A stretch of 64,000 nucleotides of DNA from Beroe ovata (lineage: Eukaryota; Ctenophora; Nuda; Beroida; Beroidae). A program made the position numbers and the translations under genes. The notes under the pieces were generated by a model. That model did not search any database. It was not told where the DNA came from and saw nothing but the letters and a program-made list of their open reading frames with translations. Positions 38,301 through 51,046 of this stretch are shown here, one piece after another. Location of the stretch: NCBI GenBank assembly GCA_946803715.1, contig CAMPET010000033.1, positions 342,173 to 406,172 of the forward strand. Reading direction: 5' to 3'. How positions within the stretch are numbered: the first letter of the stretch is position 1; the number at the start of each line of letters is the position of its first letter.

Positions 38301-39972
38301 ATTGAATCAGTCATTTGGTCAAGTTACAAGGAAGGAGGGTACTTTTTTCGAATTCTGCCTCAATAACAAACCGTTTATTGGACAGATACATGCTGTCAAA
38401 GCAATGCTGCTATTCAAGTTTGCCGGGCATTCTTTGCAGGAATCCATATTCCTGAGATTCTGGTACGTTCCGACTGGACAATCCTTGCAATGTCTTGAAG
38501 TAATCCGATATGTGCCTTCTTTGCAGTAGAATGAGGCTGAAGAATAGTCATTGTTGTAGTATAAGTAAACAAACCCTCGTCAATCAACTATTTCAAACAG
38601 CAGCTATCTTACATTTGATGCTGTCAGTTGTGAAGTAATGGTAAGCTCCCTCGATGAACCAATTGAAACTTGCCCAGCCAAGAGTTATGGTTGTTCCTGT
38701 AGTTTCTTCAGTACGAGCCGCATCATAGATTCTCACATTGTACAGAACGCAATCTGCAATATAGGATCGTTTAGTTACTGAATTTCAGTTTGTGAACGGT
38801 TAAGTCAACCTCGAAGCTGTAATACCTACCTGATTTCGCGTAGAATTTGAGCCTCATTTCAGATTGCAGGGAGATTGGTCCAGAGGTTGTGTTAGTCAGA
38901 TACCTAGTGTGTGTCATCACTGTTTCAGCAGGTCCTGCCATAATTATCCTCTCGACTAACCCTGATGTTTGGACTTCTCTGTAGTTGTAGCACTGTAGAG
39001 TCAGAGTATTGTCTACCACTTTCATCTGCAAGTTTTTGATTTGTTAAAGCTCGTTAAAAATACAAAGATATATTACCTTGAGCAATCAATATGCCTAACT
39101 CGAATGATGATAGCAACTCATTGTTCCAAGCCTACCATCAGTGCTGTTGTTGATCTCGCTGAGAATTTCACAATCAGTCCTCTATTCGTGGGCAGCACTC
39201 CCCTAATAGTTGATAGTGTCGAGTCCTTTCTCAATATCACACCATATCTACCACTCTCTTCGTCATCTGAAATGTACAATTGTTGTCCATCATGCAAAAA
39301 TGTGTTGGAGAAGCGAACGTTTTTGAAAAGCAGACGCTCGCGATTTTTCGGGTCGATCTTCCTTCAGTTTGCTATAAATTTTCATGGAACCTCTGTCCAA
39401 TAAAACTGAATACTAACCTCTATTTTCACAGAAGAGCAAATTAGTAGCGTGCTCTGAACACCTGCTTTCTTGCCAGCCCGCTGCCGTCATCAGAGCACAC
39501 TTTGTAGAGGTACGTTTCGTCCAGTCAGTGAAGATAAGCGGGTATCTGGACTCTAACCAAACCTTGGGAGATTGCCAGTGATTGTACTTGATCCACATTT
39601 TCTTTGGATGGTCTGCTGAACCTGTGTGTTGAGAAGGTTTGGGGGATATCAATCACTCAATGATGAAGCAGCTGTGATTTAGAGGAGCTGTTACTTGAGG
39701 AGCTGTGATTTAGAGGAGCTGAGACTTAGATGAGGAAAAGTTGACTTACTCATGCAGTTATCAGATTCCAGTAGCATTCCCAATGCTCTATTTTCCTCTT
39801 CATTCCTTATGGAAACCAGTTCTTTGCCTTCTGCTTTACAAAGGTCAACTGCTGTTGCAAAGTCCACATTCTTATCCAGGCATGTTGAGCTGAACTCGGT
39901 AGATTGACCGATTGAAACAAGGGTCGAGAACATTAGACATGTCCATAGATGAAGTTTTTGTACCAGAGTCAT
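35318..39972 (-). CDS. adhesion GPCR with N-terminal C-type lectin domain
   Basis: Fifteen exons join in phase: 39750-39972, 39418-39621, 39136-39266, 38830-39025, 38613-38753, 38372-38536, 37943-38287, 37420-37831, 36790-37339, 36524-36651, 36329-36431, 36089-36248, 35954-36011, 35722-35856, 35318-35612. Total 3246 nt, 1081 residues. Order: signal peptide (1-24), C-type lectin domain (about 25-142; ATAVDLCKAEGKEL, FTDW, GWQ, LFCE), an uncharacterised beta-rich region, an ephrin-receptor-like Cys motif (CPVGTYQ...CKECP), a Ser/Thr/Glu-rich stalk, a hormone-receptor domain (469-525), a GAIN region ending in a GPS (about 755-786; paired Trp and Cys, CNHATPF), then seven membrane helices (about 808-1050). 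Adhesion GPCRs sense matrix or cells and signal through a tethered agonist exposed at the GPS. The lectin domain suggests glycan binding. It starts 306 bp from the divergent Tweety gene. Confidence 0.9.
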
Positions 39973-40278
39973 TGGAATAACTTACTGTTCAACATCACAT
40001 TGTGCTAATCCACAATATGAACTTGGCTAAAAATGCATTAATCGATAAAACGACAACTCATTGGTCTACAGTTTTAAACTTATCAACACTACTTATAACA
40101 ATCAAATTTGAGCCATGTCTGATGTCATTGAAGTGCTAAAGATAAAGTAAATTAATCCACTCATTATACTCTGCGTTTTATTCCTCAAGAGCTGTTGAAA
40201 ATAACCAAAATGTGACTCATTGATCTAGGGTGAATGGCACATTATACAGGCTCGTAGGACCACAGCTGCAACCCAAGA
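39973..40278. promoter_or_regulatory. putative bidirectional promoter (adhesion GPCR / Tweety)
   Basis: Only 306 bp separate the two divergent start codons. The interval has an ATTGG (inverted CCAAT) at about 40,059 and a perfect TGACTCA AP-1-type site at 40213-40219. It is AT-rich without an obvious CpG island. Transcription start sites are not identifiable from sequence. Confidence 0.45.
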
Positions 40279-42710
40279 ATGCAACATGGTTATATTGAGG
40301 GGAATGAACTTGCCGATTATTTGCATGCCTTCCCCCATCTGAACAGATCCCTGTATGACATACCCGACAAAAACTTCAACGCTTCCAATGGACAGTACAT
40401 GCAGGTCAGTTACTATGCAGCATGCTTTGTAGCATGACCTATCCACAATTGATTTCAATTTGCGATGTTATTAAACTGATGTTATTTAACACATATTTCA
40501 AAGTGTTATCTCATTTTCAGAGTATCGAGGTTTACTGTTTCTCGGGAATTGCTCTAGGTCTTGTGCTTTTCCTCACATTTGCTTTCATCCAGGTATGAAC
40601 AGAGTGTTTTTCTCAAGTGAATGAATGAGTGATAAATTGATATTCGCAAACTCAGAAAACAGAACAAAGAAACGCAACATAAGTCATTGAATACCTTTGC
40701 TGTATGCCCTACGCAAATTACCAAATTGTGGTCTAATCATATGCGATGGTTGTTTCTTGGTGAATTGGCAGAAAATGCTCGTCTCCTATCAATTTCATTA
40801 AAAAAGCTGCGAAAATGCAGACAAGAATATTATGCCACCTAAAAGCATAATTTTGGTTGTGCATAATGGTAGCGGGAGTATACGACTAAACAAGAAAATC
40901 AAGGTAGCCTGATAAGTATAGAAGCGTCTTCGGAAGCGAAGTGCTATAACTCGTACCCAAAAGTCATTAAGATGAACTTATGCGGCTTATTAATTGAACA
41001 TAATATTCACTGAAAAACAAGAATTATTCCTCGTATGATAATTGATTTGCTGACATGTTTTGCTCTGACGTGCTCTGACGTACTGGTCGATTATGTTAAA
41101 AGCAGATGAGTGTCACTGCCATCCCAATTTTTCTAATTTATGTACGAACAATGATCACGATCATTCATCCCTTAGTAAAAAGTTAGGTTATATCGGGACG
41201 TAATATCTTGGACACAGAGGAGCCCAAACAGTGAATATCAAAAGTAAACATCCAGAGAAAAAGAAAGTAGGTGCATGCCTATGAAACTGTTTTCTTTCAG
41301 TGCTGCATAGGCTGCAGGAAATGTGGTAACTACACAATATCCTATCGTATGAAACAGTACAACCCTATCCTAACCACATTCCTCTTCTTCTCAACAGTGG
41401 CAATCATGTAAGTCAGGAAACCTAAAGTCAACATGCCCAAGAGTTGAATGAAAGAATCTATTGTGATAACTGATACCCGATTCCTATTATCCATTGGTTG
41501 TCATTTAAAAAGAGACAGAGAACTCTCAAATGCTCATTGATATCGTTCACTTGAATATTGCAGGGTGTGTGCAGGGGGTGCGATTTACTATGGGGTAGGT
41601 CAGATTGAGGCCCAGGTCAACAACATGTCCCTCTCAATCGGTGATATCTCCCGTACCATAGACGAGTATAACAATCTAGTGAGTGATGTTTCTCCCATGG
41701 CAACATGCTATTATAGCTACCAGCAACGCGTTATAGCAATCAGCAACTTGCTATAGCAACCAGCAACTTGCTATAGCAACCAGCAACTTGCTATAGTAAC
41801 CAGCAACTTGCTATAGCAACCAGCAACATGTTCATCGCAACACACATGTACATTGTATACCTAGTAACCTAGCACTTATATCTCCCATACTAACGACGGA
41901 TGAGTAGCGATCTGATGTGAATTATGACGGCCCACAGAGGTCGCAGTAACATAAAAGGATACAAACTACAGAAGAGAGCGCACTTTCCACGGAAAGATTT
42001 ATAGAGGGTGTTTTCGCTGAAATATCATGAATACCTTGTCCTACTGTAAAGCATTCCTATAAATTGGGTAGAAACAGCTATAAGGTGTTTCGCAGAGAAT
42101 CATAATTACAAAGTACCGACGAGGCCGGTTTAGCCTAACGTAGACTAGAGCCGAAATGTTTTCCACGAACAATTCTGAATAACTTGTCATGATATTTTAT
42201 TAAAATCATAATGACGTGTGGTATAATGACTATGATTTCCTGATAAATATCGTGGTACCTAGTGATCATCGTCAAAAACCATTATCCTAGAACCGAATAA
42301 TATCTTCAAATCACTCCAAAATCAGCAGTTCATGAACAAATTAGGTAGGTTTTGATTTTCTAATTGAGAATTAGGTCCTTGTATGTCTTCTACCCCTTAT
42401 CCTGATGACAAACCACAAGATAATTAGTCATGTTAATTACACACCACCTACTCCACTAGAAATGAAGTCATTAGATAGGTACTATAACAGGCAGAATCTT
42501 GTGTTAAGAGAGTGCGCGCACCGCACACACTATATGTTCCCCTGGCAGTAAGACTGTGTCTCACAAACGTGCTGTAATAATTGTACCAGGTACTGGTCTC
42601 AGACTGAGAGAGAATCTAAAATGTGACATCCTACTCACACACACACACACACACACANNNNNNNNNNNNNNCCCCCCCCACCCCCCCACCCACCCACCCA
42701 CCCACACACA

Positions 42711-42760
<50 letters not shown>

Positions 42761-45700
42761 TACCATGTCGTTATGACATGAAAACTGATGCTTTGGCAGT
42801 CCTCGAATTATTGTCATCGTCGATACGTGTGAAAATAGGATGGTACCATGTGAGAAATATATTCTGTCAAAAACGTCACACCTAGTACCGATTTCCCATC
42901 CACACGCAGGGTTGTTATTTACGTACACTATGACAGCAATACATGTTCAATGATCAATATGTACACTTTATGAACCCTTTATCTCTGACAATATTCTATC
43001 ACCAGGTTCACAAGTTGGGAGATGAGCTAGACACTCTTAAAAACAACTCTTTCCTACTTCCCAAGGGGGATACAATCGCGGTGAGTACATATGTGTCTGA
43101 GTGTAAACCCAGAAACCTAGAAATGTATATTTTGCACTCCTTGAAAATAATGATATGNCACACACACACACACAATTACCACGTCGTTATGACGTGAAAA
43201 CTGATGATTTGACAGTCCTCGAATTATTGTCATGGTCGTTACGTGTGAAAATAGGATGGTACCATGAGACAAATATATTCTGTCAAAAACGTCACAACTA
43301 GTACCGATTTCCTATCCACACGTAGGGTTATTATTTACGTACACTCTATCACAGCAATACATGTTCAATGATCAATATGAACACTTTATAAACCCTATAT
43401 CTCTGAAAATATTCTATCACCAGGTTCACAAGTTGGGAGATGAGCTGGACACTCTTAAAAACAACTCTTTCCTACTTCCCAAGGGGGATACAATCGCGGT
43501 GAGTGCATATGTGGCGGGGTGTGCCCCCAGAAACCTAGAAATGTATATTTTGCACTCCTTGAAAATAATGATATGTTCTATGGATCATCCCTCGATAATA
43601 TCGATTGTTTACGGAGTGTGTTATCAGCATCTCCTGATCTGATTAGCGCCGTATCTCACTCTCAATCAATTATAGGTTGGAACCAACACCAACACACACA
43701 CACAGTGATTCAGTATCGAATATCTCGTATCACCTGATAATCATCTTATCATAGCCAGCAACCTCACGTTTAGCGGGTGCACAGTGTTCCTTCACCACAT
43801 GAACATTGTGAATGAACTGAGCATCCAATGAACATTACTCATTTATCATTACCTACACTCGAAGTTGTTATCGAATATCGATAATTGAGATCGAAATGTC
43901 AAGACCTGAAGACAAAGCAAGAACTAAGATGATAGACGAAAGTTAGATCTGTTTACTGATAACTTAGTTCTGCGAAGCATAGTGATAAAATAACACCTCA
44001 TTACACTGATCATAGCTATATACATACAGTTCATTTCTTATGATAGCAACACTGATGTCAACTGGTAAAATGGATAGGCGAATATTGTTAATAACACAAC
44101 GCGACTAATATTAACACCAGAACTCGGCTCTATTGTTAACACAACTGTATTTCCGGTAACAGGCGAAGCTGAAAACTATTACGAGTGAGTTACGACGCGA
44201 CAACATACCAGATTTCCGGGACGATTTGGGGAAGATGGTGAAATATGACCGACTCCGAGAACTGGTGAGTTGAGTGGTGAGGGGCACTAGGTGAGGGGCT
44301 CTTGGTGAGGAGACAAGTGAGGGAAGTGGTGAGGGATGGCTAGTTAATGGTTGCTCTGTAAAATGGTGAGATTGATGAGAGTGATAAGTGTGGCCTAGAC
44401 GAAATGGAAAATGGCGAGTCTCACGAGGCGGTGTCCTGAGACTAGGGTATTTTTCCTGGTTTACGTCTTACATGAGCATGAAGACACACCGTGTACCATG
44501 TGTTCTGTTGTATGCTTCTAGGCCGGAATGGAACTTTTCCTGTGAGTGTGTAAAACATTCACTTTTTCTCACACGCGAATTAAGGGGAATGGAAGGATGG
44601 GCTTTGATCTTCCGATGAAATCACGAAATATTTCCTTGTGTTCGGATATCAACGTGTGTTCCATTGGCTATCTCAAATTTCAGGCTACACTCGGTATTCT
44701 GTTTCTACAGCTGCTATCCTGTTCAGTGCTTCTAATAGGGATATGTTACGGAAGAGTCTTCATGCTTCACTGGTAAGTTCTGGAATGGAAGAGATCAGAA
44801 ACACGATGACGTGTCAATTGTCGATATAACTTGACGTGATATTGGGTGGTGTTAAAGATCCCTTCATTGTGTTCGTTACCATTATTTTCGGTCGAAAACA
44901 AGATCGAAAACAGTGGTATAAGAATGGTAGTAACTAGTAAGTCATTTCTTTTATCTAACATGTAAGGACATGACTTTTACATTTGCTTTGACCAAGCTAA
45001 TTAGACGGCTTCAAGTTACAATATAGGCGGAAAGAACACGATACATTCGTCCCAATTTTAGACCAAAGTTCATATCCGTTCCTGCTAGAATGATGTGTGT
45101 AATCAACTTATGATACTGCATTCCCACGACATATGACAGACACCTAGCTCTTATCTCAGTACACTGCAATACTGTGACACTGATACCAATTGCAGACACC
45201 GGAAGTCTGTACACATATCCCCATTTGAGTACCGACTGCGAAATGTCACATTGAGTAGCGCAATCCTACATTACCACTTCCTACTTCCTACGTAGTATGC
45301 ATGAATCAAATGAACGGCAGCGTGATTTTGTTAGGAATTCTCATGATAGAACACGACTTTCACCCCTCACACATTCTAATACTTTCCAATATGATATGGA
45401 AGACATCTCATGAAAAGTGTAGCATGTTACATAAGTACATAGGATGATAGGCATAGGTATAAATGTAACATTGAAACTCATGCACAGATCACTGTTTCAG
45501 TTCCCTGATTATGCTAACGATCAGCATGATGCTGCTCTCTGGGACGCTGGGATTCTATCTCGCTGGTGCAGTGGTGAGTTTATAACTCTGTGTTTGGGAA
45601 GTGCAGTATCACAGAACTTGATTATAAGAACGTGTTTGTCTTCTGATTATCTAAAGGAAACAAAAGCTCGACTGCACTACCAATTCATTATTCAATAAAT

Positions 45701-48700
45701 AAACCAAACAAACAATAACACAAGAGTCACAATACAGGCACTGAACGTGGGAAGTAGATATCAGGGCAGATCTCGGACGAGGCATTGCAGGACCAACTTT
45801 CACCGTGTAAAGTTGACCCATTGCGGCGTCTTGGCAGTCCCATCCCTTGCCCTGTACGAGTCCTGTGTGGTGAAATACGCGGGGACATGTGACCCCCCTG
45901 GTCTCACATTACAGCGGGCTGCCTCTGCGAGCACCGCACTCAGCAGGTCGTCTGTGCAGGCTGCGGATCCGAGGCGGGAGAGAGCGTGCCGGGCTAGGAA
46001 TTCGGGGAATCCGAGTCTGAGCGTGTACTGGATGAATGTGTCCCATGCGTCTTGGCTGGAGGTAGAATGGGGGCAGATACCGGTAGCTTGGGAGGCAGTA
46101 GGGGTGCAGGTAGAGGTAGACATCAGGGTGCGTTTAGGATGTGGGGTTAATAGACGTGGGTTAATAGACGTGGGGGTCTGCTGCAGTTGCTGTAGTGTTG
46201 AGGTGTTGGAGTAAGAGCGGTTAGAGTAATGGGAGTTGAAAATCCTGTAGATTGAGCAACTTGTAGAGCTGATTAGTTGAGTGCAATGGAAGTATCAGAT
46301 GATAGATGTGCTGAATTCCTGATGCTTTATACCCCAGTGATTCTGTGGCCAAGTGTGTATAGGTGTAATGATTAGATGTCGCTTTGTCTGGTTAGAATGT
46401 ATCTCATCATTGGAACAATTAGTATCAGCAGATCACATACGTCCAAATTAGCTGTACCACCCTTCTAATTAGACTAATTAGCATGCTCCCTACATGGGTT
46501 TGGTTCACCTGATACTGGAATGTGTATCATGATAAGATTGCATGAACTGGGAAATTGCACCATACTTAACGTAGCGCGCGAACGCCGATTTACTATCCTG
46601 TGGAGTGAGGCGAAGTTGAAGCGAGGGATAATCCAATTTGCGCGGCTCGCGTAACATGTGTGTTGATCAGAGGAATTTCTATTTTCAGGCTTCGGCTGAC
46701 ATATGTGTGGAACACCGAGAGTTGGCAGCAATAATCGCACACATTCAGAACTTTGCTACGGATGTCCTGCAAATCATAACAAACTGCAGCGATAAGGTAA
46801 CCTATGGCTTGAAAATAGGGACTCTCTCAAAACTATTACCACAGATATTTAAGCTCGTCGCAGCTTTTTCGTGATACGTCTCTGTTTAGGACTCTGGAGG
46901 TAATCTGTTGGTACTACAAGACTTGAACAGTTTTATCAAATTCATACACTCATCTCTTGGACCAAGCGATAAGGTTTGTCCGAAAATATTCATCGCGGAT
47001 GATAACCACAATTAACAGCAATTAGTAACAAGCTTTTGGCCAGGTTGTTCCAGTTATTTCTCACACATTAGCATCTATAACTGAAGAGGCGGGGAAGTTG
47101 GAAAAATTAACAACTTGTCAGGAAATAGTTCAGGTAATTGCGTGAATAAATGTGTGAATAAATGTGTGACTATTAAGCGATCCTCAAGATGGGAAACTAA
47201 CAATCTGCAAGTTCATTTTACGTGAAAATGATTATGTTCATTCGGAAATCAACTATGTGTCTCAATGTTGCTATGTGTTTGATTTTGTATTTGCTCACTA
47301 TTTCATGTGTAACACAGATAGTGAAAAGCTTTGTTCAGGACTATGAAAACATCTTGGCTGTGCTTTGCAAACCCTTCCTGTGAGTATACTGTTGTCGATT
47401 ATGTGCGTGTTTCTGTTATACTTAAAACCGAGGTGTTGCTATTTCGTACTATGTTCGTTAATCTAATCTATCAATGTTGAACAATTTATGTTATTAATGG
47501 TATGTGCGCTAGCTTGTGGCTAATGTTGTTTGAATAAGTCTCGCAAGTTCAGATTAAAGTTGAGTATTTCACCATCAAATTAAACCAATTAAAAGACCAG
47601 AATGGAAAAGTATCTAGAAACTAAGTCCGAAATTGCACAGACCACGCATATACTCCAACAAATCACGTCCTTATATCGAGCGACCCTATAGAATAATGTG
47701 GAGACTAGGTGACCAGGCGTCAGTGACCAAGATCCCAGGGGTCACTAATTCACTATTCTGTTGTCATTCTAATTACTGAGCTGCCATCAGTCCAATTATA
47801 CGATAGCTCTGTGCGCATGTATTGATAGAAACCCGTGCATTACTGTAACATCAGAATTAGACCACTTTAGCATCACAATAAAGGTCGGCGGATCCCAATA
47901 TGAAACGTAATGAATAGTAAGAGGTAATGGGTAACTCATGGCCACTGTCATGCGTTGATTAGGAACACGTAATTACCATCATGCTATCACAATCAGCAAG
48001 CTTGGATTGTAGATCATTTTAGTTGTTCATGAAAATTGCAAAATCTGGAAAAGTCAAATCGAGCTACCACCGTTATAATAAGAAAAACTATCTTGTCGGA
48101 GTCAATGTGAGTTGTTGAGGTATGGAACGATGGTCTGTAATTGAGCACTGATCAGTGAAAAGCTAAAATAATCATTGATTTATTGCAGGTTGAGCATGTG
48201 CCAGTACTGTCTATGGTCATGTCTGGGGGTATTCTTTGGTTGGTTTGTTATCAATCAACTGAAACCTTTTGCGGACAGAGTAGAGGTAATTGTTGTAGAA
48301 GCAACTCCAGGATGTTATTTAAATTCTGTTATTGACGTTAGACAGAAGTATTTAGTGAGGAAGAAAACAAATCTGTGGGAAATATATGATAATGAAAATC
48401 GTCAAGTGTCGCATATCGCAAATATATGAAGCTTAAATAGCGCTTAAGGAGTAAGTAACAGTAACACGCTGTTGCAGCAAACTGGATCTACTGATTATGC
48501 AGGGACGAATTACTTGTAAAATGGCAGCAAATCTAACACTCTCAGACAATTATAATGGTCGGACAATAATAATGGTCTTGAAGGGCTATTTTAGCTTATA
48601 GTTATAACTTATAAGGTATCGGTAACGGGATCGTCTCTCAAAGACGCTAGGTATTAAGAGAGACATGCACGTCTCTGTTAACCGATTTTCGCTTACTGTT

Positions 48701-49092
48701 TTCGGATACTTAGATACTGAATCTGTTTCCATGGAGACTAACCACCGAGCAATATCTATGACCATAGGACGCCCCTTTTTATTAACCTGGTGTCAATAAG
48801 GGGTTCTAATGGGCGTTTAAACTGGTTAAAACTATCATTATACTATTATACCACTGAAACATACGGATCTTAAAAAATTGTACAAGTCTCGCGGAATGGA
48901 AATTATCTCCTCAACTACACCATACACTGTTACCACACCCACATGGCCTCCTTTTTAAAGATATCGCAGGTCAAAGAACCACCTTCAGAAGAGGGGAGGT
49001 CAAAGGACTATCGTCGCCAGCTGTGTCATGAAAATTACACTATTTACGTTCAGTATCACACGCACGTTACGCCCCATGAACTTCCATTTCAG

Positions 49093-49135
<43 letters not shown>

Positions 49136-50292
49136 AGTAAAAACAATGTTATATCTCTCCACAGAGAGATATTACATACGGATAGTCTGGCTATGGCTTA
49201 GGTTGCACACTTGCACGGGATTTCTTAGCAGAGCCCGAAAAGCTGAGAAACTCCAGTAAAGTCAGTAGTAACCTGTAACTCTAACACATGACTGCAGACT
49301 TAAAACTAGAATGACTTCAACCTTAACTAACTTTAAGTATTAACTAAAACTAAAAGTAAACTAAACTGACTATGAAATTGAATATGTTTTCTCGGCCGCA
49401 GGAGTGGATGAAGGTTGAGTGCATCCTGGACAAGAACATTACCATCACCCCAGATGAGGGGGACAGTCTGCTCCCTGACGAGGATAACTACCCTCCTTCG
49501 TATAACAGGAAATCATACGTGAGTATATGCGTGATTGGGTGTGTGATCAGCTGTAGGTGTGATCAGCTGTGAGTGTGATCACTGAACGGTACACTGAACG
49601 GTACACTGAACAGCCTGAGAATGAGAGTCTGTGAAGTCTGGCGCTAGAGGAAAAGCACTGATGCAGATGCGTCTCATTCTCTAGCAAGTGCAACGACCAA
49701 GAATTAGAGTATGGGTGCGTAGACTTTCACTTTGGAGCATAATATGGGAGTTTGTCTGAGGAGATGGAATTGTAAAAAGATAACCGCCCGCTCGGTAATA
49801 CGCATTAGCATAATTTCGCGGCCTTGGACCGTCAAAGAACATGGTTGAAGGTAAGAACCACTGCACTGGTTAAATGGGAGTTGGTTATGGCAATGGTATG
49901 AAATGGAACGAAGAAATTGCTTCACAAAATGCTTGGGTCCATCTTGAAGTTGAATTCATTACGGCCAAAGCTGCAGAAGCAAGGAGAAGCGTGAAACAAT
50001 TAGGTCGTTATGGCTGCGTTTACAATCGAATCACCATCACAATGTGATTGTGATGTGGGATGAGGAATGTCAATGACAGTTTTTGTATGACAGTGACACA
50101 TCTAAAGCTGGTGTTATCTCTCTTCTCCCCCTGCAGGGCAGCAGTAACCTGGTGTACCTAGCGGAAGAGGAGGAGAGTGTGGACGAGAGTATCGGGGATC
50201 GGATCACCCTGATCCAGAATGAACAGTCTCTCTACCAGTCCCTCATCAGCAACAACCACCTCCTCGCCAGAAAAATGGGAAAATCCATGTAA
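40279..50292 (+). CDS. TTYH: Tweety-family membrane protein
   Basis: Exons: 40279-40404, 40521-40592, 41301-41407, 41564-41678, 43006-43080 (or 43424-43498), 44163-44264, 44711-44772, 45501-45573, 46689-46796, 46890-46973, 47044-47133, 47318-47379, 48189-48285, 49402-49518, 50137-50292. All phases join. With one copy of the duplicated exon the total is 1446 nt, 481 residues. Five hydrophobic segments: 44-66, 88-112, about 198-218, 220-244 and 360-380. The N-terminal ADYLHAFPHLN before helix 1, the Cys-rich turn CCIGCRKC after it, the ADICV segment after helix 4 and the acidic C-terminal tail match the Tweety layout. Tweety proteins are five-helix plasma-membrane proteins, reported as large-conductance or volume-related anion channels and as lipid or adhesion proteins. 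N-glycosylation sites lie in the loops. Prominin has a similar topology but much longer loops. Confidence 0.83.
41700..41830. repeat. 20-bp minisatellite in Tweety intron 4
   Basis: About six copies of CTATAGCAACCAGCAACTTG beginning just after the exon 4 donor, diverging at both ends. Confidence 0.9.
42634..42757. repeat. CA / CCCA microsatellites with a 14-base N gap
   Basis: (CA)n, Ns at 42658-42671, poly-C with CCCA repeats, then a long (CA)n. Confidence 0.95.
42750..43157 (+). repeat. duplicated block around Tweety exon 5, copy 1
   Basis: Begins at the CA repeat followed by ATTACCATGTCGTTATGAC, includes a 75-bp exon, and ends at the N at 43158. Aligns with 43160-43576 at roughly 95% identity. 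Confidence 0.9.
43160..43576 (+). repeat. duplicated block around Tweety exon 5, copy 2
   Basis: Begins at the CA repeat followed by ATTACCACGTCGTTATGAC. Its exon differs from copy 1 by one synonymous change (CTA to CTG); intron differences are more numerous. Confidence 0.9.
45800..46123 (-). CDS. nested ORF with UBA-like domain in a Tweety intron
   Basis: A 107-codon frame from ATG 46123 to a stop, lying wholly inside Tweety intron 8 on the opposite strand and clearly GC-richer than the flanking intron. Residues about 26-72 (AWDTFIQYTLRLGFPEFLA, then RHALSRLGS...DDLLSAVLAE) have the pattern of a ubiquitin-associated three-helix bundle: a hydrophobic helix, an L-G-F-P turn, a second helix with Ala-Leu, then D-x-L-L in the third helix. 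A possible donor (GTGAGA) at the end of the domain means a spliced, longer protein is conceivable. No RING or other partner domain was found nearby. The UBA reading is pattern-based and the gene status is uncertain. Confidence 0.4.
   Translation of the reverse strand: MSTSTCTPTASQATGICPHSTSSQDAWDTFIQYTLRLGFPEFLARHALSRLGSAACTDDLLSAVLAEAARCNVRPGGSHVPAYFTTQDSYRARDGTAKTPQWVNFTR
49094..49133. repeat. CA microsatellite in Tweety intron 13
   Basis: Nearly perfect (CA)n. Confidence 0.95.
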
Positions 50293-51046
50293 TTGTAAAC
50301 AGAGTGAGTGGAGGTGCCATGTGGAGGTGCCAATGACACTGTCAGTGTCATGGGAGGACAGCAGACAGTAACACAGACAATGCGAGTTTCATTTTATCAT
50401 GATGAATTGGTCATGAATTTATCATTATGCGATATCCGTCTGAACAGTATCAAGTATTTTTTACACTGAATCAGAATGATGAGATTGGTAATCAAATTAT
50501 TTGTATCATCACAGTCTGATTTAAACTAGATTTTTATTTGTTTTTTAATTATTTTTTCAGTGATTCAGTAACGTTTTGCACGATATTCTGATTCAATACA
50601 ATTACATTCATTTAGATTTTATTTTTGATAGCGATGCCATAACTAAAACTTTGTCAACTCAGTTGAATTTTGATCTGTAACCGTGTACAAACTTTTAAAT
50701 TTGATGATTTGTAATCCAGGATTTTATTTTTTCTCAAAAAGAAACAACAGTATTCGTTGATCATTTGTATTAAAATGGTCGCTATAACAAAAACATCAGT
50801 GTCACTGTCAGTACTGTCACTGTCAAATCCAATCACATCTGCTTTTTGTTTTAGCCATGGGCGTAACACTGAAACTGACACTGCGTTTTTCGCCTCGTCT
50901 GTGCTTATTCATTCTGTACTCATACATCATCATAGTCAAATGTCGATCACCATAATACTAGCTGTACCAAATGCAATAGCTCAAGCATCAAATTCAAACG
51001 CACGAGAGTAAAAACGCATCTCGAATTTCCTTGTTTGATTTAAAAG
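50293..51046. other. tail-to-tail interval between Tweety and the type I receptor
   Basis: AT-rich, probable 3' UTRs on both strands. Several TTTATT (AATAAA on minus) occur between about 50,530 and 50,730 and could end the receptor transcript. No gene. Confidence 0.5.

Noticed and set aside
40279-50292. Prominin as the identity of the five-helix protein
   Set aside because: Topology and Cys-rich turn are similar, but extracellular loops are far too short, and the N-terminal LHxxP and post-helix-4 DIC segments match Tweety instead.
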